From the NCBI GenBank assembly GCA_021740845.1, contig JAIOYZ010000032.1, forward strand, positions 1-37,572: 37,572 bases of DNA. Reading direction: 5' to 3'. Of the stretch, positions 7,408 to 16,190 are shown piece after piece. The notes beneath the pieces were generated by a model. The model did no database searches. It was not told where the DNA came from and saw only the letters and a list, made by a program, of their open reading frames with translations. Positions within the stretch are counted from its first letter, which is position 1; each line of letters opens with the position of its first letter. The stretch is from Bacteroidia bacterium. Its GTDB lineage: Bacteria; Bacteroidota; Bacteroidia; UKL13-3. The translations under genes were made by a program, and so were the position numbers.

Positions 7408-9333
7408 ATGAATCAAATATTTCAAGGCTGGGAGCTTCCGACAGATTTAGGGGGAAATTTAAGTTGGTATAAAGGATTAATAGAAAACTTAAATGTTGGT
7501 ATTGTAGTTCATGGTAGTGATACCAGCATTATTACCTTTAATAAATTGGCATTGGAATTATTAGGAATCTCCAAGGATCAAATGATAGGCAAGAAGGCAA
7601 TGGATCCACAATGGAAGTTCATTTCAGAATCTGGTGCGCCATTAGATTTAATGGATTATCCTGTAAATAAGATTTTAAATTCAAAAACCAAATTAGAAAA
7701 CTTTGTTGCAGGTATTTCTCATTCCAAATCTAGTAAAATAGTTTATGTGAGTGTTAATGGATTTCCACTTTTTGAGGAGGATGGAACAATTAGTGAAATA
7801 GTAATAAGTTTTATTGATATTTCTGAAAGGGTTAATTCCAATAAATTGTTAAATGAAAGTAATGATTTATACTTTTCTATTCTTAAGAATTCACCTGATG
7901 CCATGGCATTATGTAGTTTAGAAGGAATAGTTGAAGACATATCAGACATTGCTCTTTCGATGTTTTCATATGACACAAAAAATGAAATCATTGGTAGAAA
8001 TATCATGGAGTTTATCCATCCTGAGGATATTCCTAGGGCAATGGAAAATTTTCAGAAAATGTTCCAAGGAGTTCTAGATGGACCTGAGCCTTATATTGGA
8101 GTTGGAAAAGAGAAAAAGAAATTTCCAATGGAGGTTAATGGAGACTTTGTAAAGGATAAGAATGGGACTATAAGTCATATATTATTTATAATACGAGACC
8201 TAACAGAAAGGTATAAAATTGAAAAAACTGTTAGGGAAAGTGAAGAAAAATATTCTAAAGTATTCCATACCTCACCTTATGCTATTACTTTAAACGAGGT
8301 AAAAACTGGAAATTTTTTGGATGCCAACGATGCCTTTTATCAAATAACAGGATATACAAAAAAAGAAATTAAAGAACATCCAGAATTAGGTAAATCCATT
8401 TGGGTAAATGATAGAGAACGGCTGGATGTAATGGAAGAATTAAAAAATGGAAGAGCAGTTTTTGGTAAAGAATATGAATTCTACAAGAAAAATGGAGATA
8501 TCATTTATGGTTTATATTCGGCTCAAGTAATTTTAGTAAACAATAAACCTGTTGGTTTTTCAAGTATCAATGACATTACCGCTCAAAAACAAATAAGTAA
8601 GGAATTAGAAGCAAAAAACGAGGAATTAAAAAAGATCAATGAAGAAAAAAACTCTTATTTCTCTATACTTTCTCATGATTTGCGTGGCCCCATAAATGGC
8701 TTTGTTAGTTTATCTGAATTGATGGTTGATGAAGCAGAAACCTTAAATGAACCTTCTATATATAAAATGGCTCAATCAATGAAGAAATCGGCATCTAACC
8801 TTTCTTTATTGCTAGACAATTTACTTCAATGGGCTAAAATTCAGAGAGGTTTAGTTCCCATACAAATTCAAAATACTTCTGTAAATAAAATTTATCAGAA
8901 TTGCATTGAACCTGTATTGCCAAGCATTTTGAAGAAAGAAATAAACTTCATCAACAAAGTAAAAGGTGATCAAAATATTTCTATTGACCCAAATATTATC
9001 TGCACTGTAATTCGCAACCTTATTTCTAATTCTATTAAATTCACCAATAAAGGTGGGCAAATAATATTTGAAATAAATTGCCTTCAAGATGGCGGAGTAG
9101 AAATAATTGTAGAAGACAATGGAATTGGAATGAGCCAAAAAATAATGGAAAACCTTTTTATTATTACTCATCAAAAAAACAGAAAAGGTACAGATGGAGA
9201 ACCGAGCACTGGAATGGGTTTGGTAATTTGCAAAGAACTAATAGATAAGCACCAAGGAAAATTACTCGTAGAAAGTGAGGAAAATAAAGGAAGTAAGTTC
9301 ACCATTTTGTTACCCTCCTTTCCTATTGCCTAA
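7408..9333 (+). CDS. Soluble sensor histidine kinase with three PAS domains
   Basis: A 641-residue two-component kinase without signal peptide or membrane segments, so probably a cytoplasmic sensor. Three PAS-type modules cover about residues 22-145, 150-275 and 280-395, with PAC-like ends such as FIDISERV and FIIRDLTERYK. A short coiled coil (KELEAKNEELKKINEEKN) leads to the HisKA H-box, FSILSHDLRGPING, with phospho-acceptor His423. The ATPase domain has the N box NLISNSIKFT, G1 VEDNGIGM and G2 STGMGLVICKELIDKH. A TTG five codons upstream (7393) is also possible; ATG 7408 is preferred. No response regulator is adjacent, so the partner is unknown. Confidence 0.93.
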   Translation: MNQIFQGWELPTDLGGNLSWYKGLIENLNVGIVVHGSDTSIITFNKLALELLGISKDQMIGKKAMDPQWKFISESGAPLDLMDYPVNKILNSKTKLENFVAGISHSKSSKIVYVSVNGFPLFEEDGTISEIVISFIDISERVNSNKLLNESNDLYFSILKNSPDAMALCSLEGIVEDISDIALSMFSYDTKNEIIGRNIMEFIHPEDIPRAMENFQKMFQGVLDGPEPYIGVGKEKKKFPMEVNGDFVKDKNGTISHILFIIRDLTERYKIEKTVRESEEKYSKVFHTSPYAITLNEVKTGNFLDANDAFYQITGYTKKEIKEHPELGKSIWVNDRERLDVMEELKNGRAVFGKEYEFYKKNGDIIYGLYSAQVILVNNKPVGFSSINDITAQKQISKELEAKNEELKKINEEKNSYFSILSHDLRGPINGFVSLSELMVDEAETLNEPSIYKMAQSMKKSASNLSLLLDNLLQWAKIQRGLVPIQIQNTSVNKIYQNCIEPVLPSILKKEINFINKVKGDQNISIDPNIICTVIRNLISNSIKFTNKGGQIIFEINCLQDGGVEIIVEDNGIGMSQKIMENLFIITHQKNRKGTDGEPSTGMGLVICKELIDKHQGKLLVESEENKGSKFTILLPSFPIA

Positions 9334-9404
9334 GCTCTCAATTATTGGCATAATCATAGTATAAAAATTTGGCCTTTTGGGTTCAAACCGATACTTGCTT
9401 ACCT

Positions 9405-10120
9405 TTGTTTAATGAATATGTTTCCAAAATTATTATAAATGATATTGATAAATCATTGTATAGATTTTGGCATTCGGTGTTAAATAAAACAGATGAGTTG
9501 TGCAAGTTGATAAAGGACACCCCATTGACAACTGATACATGGGAAGAGCAAAAATATATTCAAAAGAATAAGCTAAATATGGGCTTTTAAAAGTTGGCTT
9601 TTCGACTTTCATTTTAAATAGAACCAATAGAAGTGGAATTCTAAATGCAGGATTAATTGGAGGGAAAGCCCAAGACGGTTTTTGGAAAATGGATGCCAGA
9701 TTTAATAAGATGGACCTGATTTCAAGGATTTAGCGAATTGCGCAGTATTAAAGTCAAATTGAGATATATAATGAAGATGCTGTTGAATTAGTTGGAAAAA
9801 TTTTACCTGGCCTACCTGAAAAATCTTTATTTTATTTAGACCCACCATATTTCGTAAAAGACAAAGACCTTTACCTGAATTATTACAAACCTCAGGACCA
9901 TGAAAATATTGCAAGGATTATAGAAGAAATCAAAACTCACAAATGGATTGTAACTTACGATTGCGTTCCTGAGATTCAGGATTTATATTGTAATTATAGA
10001 CAAGTAAAATACATGTTAAATTACAGTGCTTCAAAGTCTATGAAAGGAGAGGAATTGATGATTTTTTCTGATAATTTATATATTTCAAAACATAAGATTT
10101 TAGCAAATGAGGTTGCTTAA
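9405..10120 (+). pseudogene. Decayed D12-class DNA adenine methylase
   Basis: A broken N6-adenine methyltransferase. The first part reads NEYVSKIIINDIDKSLYRFW to about 9590. A one-base frameshift near 9576-9590 then leads into VGFSTFILNRTNRSGI and KMDARFNK, followed by in-frame stops TAG (9731-9733) and TAA (9749-9751). After these the frame stays open to TAA 10118-10120 and includes the catalytic motif LDPPYF and a normal-looking C-terminus. The N-terminal SAM-binding region is missing entirely: homology begins about 15 nt after a GGTTCAAACC repeat (9380-9389). One deletion, one frameshift and two stops make it non-functional. It was probably a phage- or RM-linked orphan methylase. Confidence 0.85.
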
Positions 10121-10151
10121 TATTTGAATTTTTAAATTTAATAATAATTAT

Positions 10152-10187
10152 AAAAAAGGCTGTCTATTTCTAGGCAGCCTTTTTTTA
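10152..10187. terminator. Bidirectional terminator
   Basis: Six A residues, a GGCTGTC/GGCAGCC stem (10158-10164 with 10173-10179, one G-T wobble), an 8-nt loop, then a T tract. It follows the methylase pseudogene on the + strand and the Cys-rich peptide/lipoprotein unit on the - strand. Confidence 0.85.
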
Positions 10188-10313
10188 TTTGATTACTTTA
10201 CCCTCGCATTTACAAGTCGCACCGCTGGCGCAAGATTCGCCTTTACTGCTTTTGAATAAAAACCGTAAAATATAGGGTCGAACGGAATAATTATTTTTTA
10301 AAATAATTACTAC
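10185..10313 (-). pseudogene. Possible vestige of a Cys-rich small peptide gene
   Basis: On the minus strand an open frame without a start codon runs from after a TGA (10314-10316) to a TAA at 10185-10187, ending GESCASGATCKCEGKVIK. It resembles the GDSCNEDGKDCKVK part of the small Cys-rich protein at 12038-12316 in the pattern G-[DE]-S-C ... C-K. It is locally more GC-rich than its surroundings and sits directly before the terminator. It overlaps the end of the lipoprotein gene by a few codons, so only the C-terminal part is likely a gene remnant. Confidence 0.35.
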
Positions 10314-11994
10314 TCATAATTGTATTTAAATCGTTCAATGTGGAGGCTTCAAATTGAGTTGCTTTTGGCTTTCCCTTTTCAAATTTTACTAACACTGCAT
10401 TTCTAACGTTTCCCAGAAAATGCTTATAGTTTCCTAAATCATCTACAAATACACCACTAGGAAATGAATCCATTTTTAATTGTTCATTCAACAAATACTT
10501 CTTGTTGTCGGAAACCAGAATAATAGATATTTTTTCAAAATCAATGTTTCGATAGTTCTCTTTTAAAAACATAGAAAACCAGAGAATACAATTTTTACAT
10601 CCGTTCTCCATATGAAAAATAAGGTAATCTTGCTTCTCTCTTTTGCTTATTGCAAACCCGTACTCACCATAGGCATTTTCTTTATATTTTTCTTGGTTCC
10701 CTTTTACAATAGAATACACTTCCTTTTTATAAGAGTCTAAGCTGATATTGCGGGGCTCTAAAACTACTTTATCGAAAATTATTTTATTACTAGCGGCGGT
10801 TTTAGTGAAATTATAAAACAATAAGCAATTTCTGTATGGTACAAAATACATGAAATCATTATTGTACACTTCTGGTACGATGGTTTCTGAAATTAAATTA
10901 AATTTTGAATCGATTTTTTGTAATAAATATGTTTCAATTTTGCTTTGATATTTTTGTGGTTCTAATTCTTCAAAAGGGTTCATAATATTTTGGCCTACCC
11001 TAATTAACCTATAGTAACAATCGTTAAATTGGTCATAGACAATTTTCAAAAATTCTCCTCTACTGTAATCAGTATATTCATCGTAATAAGTTGAATATGG
11101 ATAAATAGTATCAAGTATAAGCGATTGAACAAAGTGTGTAGAAATTTTACCTAATGAATCGTAAACCAATAGTTTGTTATTATTTCCAAACCCAAAAACA
11201 ACTTCCCTGGTTTTAGTGTTTTGGTCTCCACGTAAAAATTTAAAATTTAAAGGATAAAATATGGACTCATTACAAGGTTCGAAATGAATTTCTTTTAAAG
11301 GAACAAAATCACTTCCATCAAAAGGTAATAATCCGCTTGCAAAATGTATTGAAGGATCACTATTTTTGCAAAATTGTGTAACCGAGGTAAACCCTATCAT
11401 ACTTGCAAAAGTAGCCTTCCTTTTTGCATCATAAATAAGTCGCATATCCCCTGAATAACTTACAATATTAGAATTTTCAACTTCTATCTTATTCAATTTT
11501 GTCGTTTCAGAAATTTTGCTTCTTGTTCTTAAGGGCGCCCCCTTAAAACCACCTATGGCATGAAATTTTCCTGCCCTGTTTAAGATATAAATAGTAGAAT
11601 CATTTATCCAATTAAAGTAGGCCGAATTTATAGAAATTAATAGGGAGTCTTCGCTTATCAACTTATAGCCTTGTAAAAATTGATATCCCTTTTTATATGG
11701 ATTAAAATACCCAAAACTATCTTTCTCTTTTCCAAATTTTGAAGTTTCTGATATTTCAAAGGTGTAAATTTGTTTGCTGTGGTTATCATAAAACGAGAAT
11801 ATATCACTCCTAGGCTTTTGTAAAACCTGGCATGACATAGGAATTGGGTTCTGCAAATCCCTCAGTGGAAATGCCAATTCATCAACAACCTTAAATTCAG
11901 ATTTGGTAATTAAAACATCCTTGTTGCATGAAGAAAACGCCAAGAAAAGAATTAAAAACTGAAAAAATCCAATACTTTTTACTTTACAATTCAT
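10291..11994 (-). CDS. Lipoprotein with beta-propeller-like region and C-terminal thioredoxin-like CxxC domain
   Basis: A 567-residue predicted lipoprotein. The N-terminus GFFQFLILFLAFSSC is a lipoprotein signal with Cys23 as the acylation site, so it should be anchored in the envelope. The middle (about 40-430) is rich in aromatic beta-strand segments and resembles the DUF4221/six-bladed propeller lipoproteins of Bacteroidota; that family call is tentative. The C-terminal 110 residues hold HMENGCKNCILWF, a CxxC (about Cys466 and Cys469) followed by alternating strand/helix sequence as in thioredoxin-like folds. The frame extends 12 codons upstream to 12030, but ATG 11994 gives the cleaner signal. 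It lies 43 nt after the small Cys-rich gene and is probably co-transcribed with it. Confidence 0.65.
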   Translation of the reverse strand: MNCKVKSIGFFQFLILFLAFSSCNKDVLITKSEFKVVDELAFPLRDLQNPIPMSCQVLQKPRSDIFSFYDNHSKQIYTFEISETSKFGKEKDSFGYFNPYKKGYQFLQGYKLISEDSLLISINSAYFNWINDSTIYILNRAGKFHAIGGFKGAPLRTRSKISETTKLNKIEVENSNIVSYSGDMRLIYDAKRKATFASMIGFTSVTQFCKNSDPSIHFASGLLPFDGSDFVPLKEIHFEPCNESIFYPLNFKFLRGDQNTKTREVVFGFGNNNKLLVYDSLGKISTHFVQSLILDTIYPYSTYYDEYTDYSRGEFLKIVYDQFNDCYYRLIRVGQNIMNPFEELEPQKYQSKIETYLLQKIDSKFNLISETIVPEVYNNDFMYFVPYRNCLLFYNFTKTAASNKIIFDKVVLEPRNISLDSYKKEVYSIVKGNQEKYKENAYGEYGFAISKREKQDYLIFHMENGCKNCILWFSMFLKENYRNIDFEKISIILVSDNKKYLLNEQLKMDSFPSGVFVDDLGNYKHFLGNVRNAVLVKFEKGKPKATQFEASTLNDLNTIMSSNYFKK

Positions 11995-12037
11995 AAGAGA
12001 TAAAAAATGGTTGCAACAATTTACAACCATTTTTTTT

Positions 12038-12316
12038 TTAATTACAGCAAATTATTTCAACAGTAGGCTTGGTGTCTGTTCCTCCGACTTTAACTTTGCA
12101 GTCTTTACCATCTTCATTACATGAGTCACCAGTTGGTGAAGCTCTAGATTTTAAAGTACAATCATTAGCTGTAGACAAATCTTCGACGTCAGTTTCGGAG
12201 CAAACATAAACTTCAATATAATCATCATTTGCAAAACTATAATATAATTTCAATTCAACCCCAGGAAAATCTCCAAGATCGAAGCCGCTTTGAAAAATTA
12301 CATTTTGTGTTTTCAT
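12038..12316 (-). CDS. Small Cys-rich protein, unknown function
   Basis: A 92-residue acidic protein with no signal peptide, starting MKTQNVIFQSGFDLGDFPGV. Six cysteines lie in the C-terminal 55 residues, ending in a CC pair (EIICCN). I do not recognise the family. The organisation, a short N-terminal segment, a Cys-rich C-terminus and a downstream envelope lipoprotein with a CxxC domain, recalls Bacteroidota small peptide genes (for example the NVEALA group) next to propeller lipoproteins. It has no hydrophobic leader, so it is not a standard NVEALA peptide. It may be a secreted or modified peptide precursor, or a disulfide substrate of its neighbour; both are inferences. Confidence 0.6.
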   Translation of the reverse strand: MKTQNVIFQSGFDLGDFPGVELKLYYSFANDDYIEVYVCSETDVEDLSTANDCTLKSRASPTGDSCNEDGKDCKVKVGGTDTKPTVEIICCN

Positions 12317-12519
12317 AGTTTTTAAATGGTTTAAAAATTGTTATTCGTAACTAAATAAAATGAAGGTAAATAAAAGAAGTAGCGACTTATAATTATTAAC
12401 TGGCGACCCTATAAAAACCAAATTGGAAACTTTGAATAGTTAATACTTTATAAATTATCATTAGATATATAAAGTTCAAATAAATTGTTTTTATTTGGTA
12501 AATAACCCAAAAATCAATT

Positions 12520-14034
12520 GTGAGAAAGTATATTAACTTATTCGATATTACTCAAAAAGTAGATTATAAAACAGAAATTTTATCTGGATTAACCGTAGCA
12601 CTTGCACTTATTCCTGAGGCGGTTTCATTTGCCCTTATTGCAGGATTACATCCATTAAATGGTTTGTACGCAGCTTTTATCTTGGGATTAATCTCCTCAA
12701 TTTTTGGAGGCAGACCAGCCATGATTTCTGGTGCCACAGCAGCAGTGGCCGTGGTAATTGCTCCTTTGGTTAAGTCGCATGGAGTTGATTATGTATTTGC
12801 TACAGTTATTCTGGCAGGAATTTTCCAATTGATAGCAGGATTTGCGAGGTTAGGAAAATTTATGAGGCTTGTTCCAATTCCTGCCATTCTAGGTTTTATG
12901 AATGGAATTGGGATTTTAATTTTTTTAGCACAGGTAAACCAATTCAAAGACGCATCGGGAAATTGGTTGTCGGGTTCTCCCTTTTTTATTTATTTGGGAT
13001 TGGTAGTGCTAACTATTTTAATTATTTGGTTTTTACCTAAACTTACCAAAGCAGTTCCCTCCTCTTTGGTGGCAATTTTAACAGTTTTTGCAATTGTATT
13101 TTTTGCGGGAATTGAAACCAAAACCGTTGGTGCAATTGCAGGTGGATTCCCAAAAATTCATATACCAACTGTTCCCTTTTCGTTTGAAACCCTTCAAGTA
13201 ATTTTCCCTTATGCGGTAATATTTGCTGGTGTAGGATTAATTCAAAGTTTACTTTCCCTAACAATTTTGGATGAAATAACACAAACCAAAGGAAGGTCGA
13301 ACAAAGAAGCAATTGCCCAAGGAACTGGAAATATTTTGGCAGGATTTATTTCGGCAATGGGCGGTGCAGGAATGTTAGGACAAAGTTTAATTAATATAAA
13401 TAGCGGCGCTAGGGCAAGGCTTTCTGGAATTATTGGTGCTTGTATGCTGTTGGTTTTTGTAATGTTTGGAAGTAATTTTATTAGCATTATTCCAATGGCT
13501 GCGCTAACAGGCGTGATGATAATGGTGGCATTTGGGACCTTTAAATGGGCTACTTTACGCATGGTAAATAAAATGCCCAAACAAGATGTTTTTATAGTTT
13601 TAACGGTAACTTTAATAACCGTGCTAATGAAAAATTTGGCTTTGGCAGTATTTGTGGGTGTTATAATTTCGGCCTTGGTATTTGCCTGGGAAAGTGCCAA
13701 ACGAATTCGCGCCAGAAAATTCATCGATGATAAGGGTGTAAAACATTACGAAATTTATGGCCCACTTTTCTTTGGTTCAACCAGCTCTTTCCAAGATAAA
13801 TTTGACATAGCAAACGACCCAAATGAAGTAATTATTGATTTTGCGGAAAGCCGTGTGGCCGATATGTCGGCTATTGAAGCCTTGAATAAATTAACGGAAC
13901 GCTATCAAAAAGTAGGTAAAAAAATACACTTGAAACATCTTAGTTCCGACTGCAAAGTTTTGTTAAAAAATGCAGAGGAAATTATTGAAGTTAATGTTTT
14001 AGAAGACCCTACTTATAAGGTAGCAATAGAGTAA
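12520..14034 (+). CDS. SulP family anion transporter with STAS domain
   Basis: A 504-residue inner-membrane transporter of the SLC26/SulP family. It opens with SGLTVALALIPEAVSFALIAG, the family signature around TM1, and has further motifs GLYAAFILGLISSIFGG and SGATAAVAVV. About 10-12 hydrophobic segments are followed by a cytoplasmic STAS domain (about 395-500) containing VIIDFAESRVADMSAIEAL. Members move sulfate, bicarbonate or other anions; the substrate cannot be read from sequence. The start is GTG at 12520. A GGTTTGAACC repeat lies 20 nt after the stop (14054-14063), between this gene and the convergent DUF1801 gene. Confidence 0.93.
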   Translation: MRKYINLFDITQKVDYKTEILSGLTVALALIPEAVSFALIAGLHPLNGLYAAFILGLISSIFGGRPAMISGATAAVAVVIAPLVKSHGVDYVFATVILAGIFQLIAGFARLGKFMRLVPIPAILGFMNGIGILIFLAQVNQFKDASGNWLSGSPFFIYLGLVVLTILIIWFLPKLTKAVPSSLVAILTVFAIVFFAGIETKTVGAIAGGFPKIHIPTVPFSFETLQVIFPYAVIFAGVGLIQSLLSLTILDEITQTKGRSNKEAIAQGTGNILAGFISAMGGAGMLGQSLININSGARARLSGIIGACMLLVFVMFGSNFISIIPMAALTGVMIMVAFGTFKWATLRMVNKMPKQDVFIVLTVTLITVLMKNLALAVFVGVIISALVFAWESAKRIRARKFIDDKGVKHYEIYGPLFFGSTSSFQDKFDIANDPNEVIIDFAESRVADMSAIEALNKLTERYQKVGKKIHLKHLSSDCKVLLKNAEEIIEVNVLEDPTYKVAIE

Positions 14035-14053
14035 ATTAATTTGTTTTAGGTTC

Positions 14054-14063
14054 GGTTTGAACC
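14054..14063 (-). repeat. GGTTTGAACC motif
   Basis: Core motif between the convergent SulP and DUF1801 genes. With the upstream GGTTC (14049-14053) it can form a 5-bp hairpin. It is in inverted orientation to the copy at 14488-14497 on the other side of the DUF1801 gene. Confidence 0.65.
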
Positions 14064-14067
14064 AAAC

Positions 14068-14475
14068 TTATTTATCAACTAATATAAGCCAACTTTTTAT
14101 GACTTGCTGTAAGTCCTTTTCCTTTTTTTCTACTTCTTCGATGGTTTTAAAAGTTATCATTCTTCTACCATCTGTATAATCTCCCTCTAAAATTCCAGTA
14201 GGATTTGGAATAATGTCACCTGTTGGAAACACCAATAAAGCCTGTTCTTTGCGGGTATTTATTACCAGTATATCACGCTTGTATTCTTTGGCGTTAAATG
14301 CTTTCATTTCTCCTGCGTAAAAGAAACTAGGCGAATTCCATTTTATTTGTTCTGCTATTTCTTTATCGGTAGCTAAAACCACTTTTCTTATTTTTTCAAT
14401 TAATAAGCCGTGCTTGGGTTCTAGTTTTTCAATAAACTCTGTTACCGATTTTGAATCATTTATATCCTTTGCCAT
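14068..14475 (-). CDS. DUF1801 domain protein
   Basis: A 135-residue cytoplasmic protein of the DUF1801 (YdhG-like) family, with the recognisable segment EQIKWNSPSFFY and the later TGDIIPNPTGILEGDYTDGRRM. The biochemical role of the family is not firmly known; some members are described as iron-chaperone-like. It is the last gene of a three-gene minus-strand cluster, 27 nt after the second DUF1801 protein. Inverted copies of the GGTTYRAACC repeat sit 5 nt beyond its stop and 13 nt before its start. Confidence 0.8.
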   Translation of the reverse strand: MAKDINDSKSVTEFIEKLEPKHGLLIEKIRKVVLATDKEIAEQIKWNSPSFFYAGEMKAFNAKEYKRDILVINTRKEQALLVFPTGDIIPNPTGILEGDYTDGRRMITFKTIEEVEKKEKDLQQVIKSWLILVDK

Positions 14476-14502
14476 AATTTAAAATTAGGTTCAAACCAAA
14501 CC

Positions 14503-15051
14503 TTATTGTTTTAATTGAAGTCCTTCATTTGCCAATGCTTCATAAATTTTGGGCAAAGCACTCGGACCCAAACCATGAAGTGCTAACAAATCATTTTCTT
14601 TCCATTTTGCCAGTTGCTTTAATGTTTTAATGCCTGCATTGGCCAAAGCTCTTTGCGCAGGAGCAGACAATGCCGACATAAATTTAGGCTTTAGTAAATC
14701 TTGTTTTTCTTGATCTTGTTGCTGCCTAAATTTCACCATTCTTGTAATTAACTTGGCAGGCAAAGGTTCTGTTAATGAAAACTGAACGGCACCTTTAGAA
14801 TTTTTGTAGCCACTAATTTCCTTGGTAAATGCTTTTATACCCGAGCCTGTTGGATAAAATCCAATATGGTTTTTATATGCTGCAAAATACACCAAAATGC
14901 CATGTTGTTTAAAGGCAGGCATATTATAGCTTATTACCTCTTGGGCATTAGGAACAGCCTTTGAAATAATAGAATTCATTTCCATCAATTTTTCTTGAAT
15001 CTCCTTTGGAAATTCTAAAATATATTCTGCAATTGATTCGTATTTTTTCAT
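14503..15051 (-). CDS. DUF1801 protein with C-terminal helix-hairpin-helix domain
   Basis: A 182-residue protein. The N-terminal about 115 residues are DUF1801 (AQEVISYNMPAFKQHGILVYFAAYKNHIGFYPTG). The C-terminus, LSAPAQRALANAGIKTLKQL with ALHGLGPSALPKIYEAL, resembles the helix-hairpin-helix of the RNA polymerase alpha C-terminal domain, so it may bind nucleic acid. It starts 15 nt after the SRPBCC gene and is followed after 27 nt by a second DUF1801 gene. The fusion hints at a DNA- or RNA-linked role, but this is inference. Confidence 0.8.
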   Translation of the reverse strand: MKKYESIAEYILEFPKEIQEKLMEMNSIISKAVPNAQEVISYNMPAFKQHGILVYFAAYKNHIGFYPTGSGIKAFTKEISGYKNSKGAVQFSLTEPLPAKLITRMVKFRQQQDQEKQDLLKPKFMSALSAPAQRALANAGIKTLKQLAKWKENDLLALHGLGPSALPKIYEALANEGLQLKQ

Positions 15052-15066
15052 GCAAATTCTATTTTT

Positions 15067-15492
15067 CTACTTTCCTTCCACATATGCTTTAAATGAATTT
15101 AATATACTCTTCCACCCTGCCTGCTGCAAGTCTGCTGGGTTTTCGTTTTCGGCTTCAAATGTTTCTATTATCTTTATACCAGCTTCATTTGGTTCAAACC
15201 GAATACTTACATTTCTATTATCTGAAAGTGTGTATTCCACCAATTCAAACTTTTGAATCCTTGTAAAAACCAAATCCAAATCAAAGCCAAAAGAACCATC
15301 TTTCGCTTCCATTCTTGTGGTGTGTTTTCCGCCTTCAACAAAATCTGATTTTACCCACGGGCAACACCAATCGTTTGAGGCAAAACACCATTTGGTAATA
15401 TGTTCTGGGTAATTAAATTTATTCCAAACATCTTCTAGTGATGCATTAACTAATACGTCTACCGTAATTTGAATTGGCTTAGCTGCTTCCAT
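15067..15492 (-). CDS. SRPBCC / AHSA1-type domain protein
   Basis: A 141-residue START-like protein of the AHSA1 (Aha1 C-terminal-like) group, with the opening ITVDVLVNASLEDVWNKFNYPEHITKWCFAS and the ending AGWKSILNSFKAYVEGK typical of the family. Members have a hydrophobic ligand cavity; a specific ligand is not apparent. It is the first gene of the SRPBCC-DUF1801-DUF1801 cluster. One copy of the GGTTCAAACC repeat (15191-15200) lies inside the gene, encoding part of SIRFEPNEAG. Confidence 0.85.
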   Translation of the reverse strand: MEAAKPIQITVDVLVNASLEDVWNKFNYPEHITKWCFASNDWCCPWVKSDFVEGGKHTTRMEAKDGSFGFDLDLVFTRIQKFELVEYTLSDNRNVSIRFEPNEAGIKIIETFEAENENPADLQQAGWKSILNSFKAYVEGK

Positions 15493-15580
15493 AATTTGAG
15501 TAATTATTTTACACTACAATTTTGCAACTATTTTCCAAAAAACCTAATTCATTTTTTGGGCAAATCAATAAAGGCAATTC

Positions 15581-15590
15581 GGTTTGAACC
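15581..15590 (-). repeat. GGTTTGAACC motif
   Basis: Core motif beyond the stop of the pentapeptide-repeat gene and upstream of the SRPBCC gene. Confidence 0.65.
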
Positions 15591-15595
15591 AAAAT

Positions 15596-16159
15596 TTAAT
15601 CAATTTCGATTTCGTATTTCTGCAATAAACCCGCTAGACCAGTAGAAGAAAACTTGGCCTTCTTGATGCGGTTTGTTTCTGGATCTAAGGAATAGTTTGT
15701 GGCCGTTCTAAAATCTGCTTTTTCTAAAATTGTACGATCAAAAATGGCACCACTTAAATTGCATTCTAAAAAACACGCTTGTGATAAATCAGCCTCACTA
15801 AAATCTACATCCTGCAAACTACAAGTATCGAAAATAATTTTCTTTAATTTCAACTTATAAAAGGTGGAATGGTCTAGTTGGCAGTTTTCAAAATTTAATT
15901 CTAAAAGGAATTCGTGGCAATTATCGAAATGAACACCAAGCATTTTGCAACTTGTAAAACGCACATCTTTAAAGGCAGTATGATTGGTTTTAACATTGCT
16001 AAAATTGCAATCTTGAAACATGCATTCAGAAAAAACAATTTTACTCAAATCTACATTCGAAAAATCACATTGAGTAAATGTGCAATTATCAAATTCATTG
16101 GCTGGTAAAAAATCAACCGTATAATTTTTATTATTAAATTCTTCGTCTTCAAATACCAT
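15596..16159 (-). CDS. Pentapeptide-repeat protein
   Basis: A 187-residue protein made largely of pentapeptide repeats of the A(D/N)LxX type, for example CDFSNVDLSKIVFSECMFQD and ADLSQACFLECNLSGAIF, which fold into a right-handed quadrilateral beta-helix. It is unusually Cys-rich for the family. Qnr/McbG-type members mimic DNA and protect gyrase, but nothing here singles that role out. The frame opens earlier (16231), but that would overlap the upstream DUF2167 gene by 41 nt; ATG 16159 starts MVFEDEEFNNKNY and leaves a 31-nt gap. A GGTTTGAACC repeat lies 5 nt beyond the stop. Confidence 0.85.
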   Translation of the reverse strand: MVFEDEEFNNKNYTVDFLPANEFDNCTFTQCDFSNVDLSKIVFSECMFQDCNFSNVKTNHTAFKDVRFTSCKMLGVHFDNCHEFLLELNFENCQLDHSTFYKLKLKKIIFDTCSLQDVDFSEADLSQACFLECNLSGAIFDRTILEKADFRTATNYSLDPETNRIKKAKFSSTGLAGLLQKYEIEID

Positions 16160-16190
16160 AGTGCAAGAATAAAGAATAACCTTTAATCTC

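Noticed and set aside
9702-9914. Minus-strand 70-codon frame over the methylase pseudogene
   Set aside because: The + strand holds clear D12 methylase sequence at this place; the minus frame is incidental.
13242-13724. 160-codon frame antisense to the SulP gene
   Set aside because: It lies inside a well-supported transporter gene and its translation has no recognisable features; it is a shadow of the coding frame.
2153-15590. GGTTCAAACC repeats as tRNA T-arm sequences
   Set aside because: The core resembles the TpsiC arm, but no acceptor stem, D-arm or anticodon arm could be placed around any copy, so no tRNA is called.
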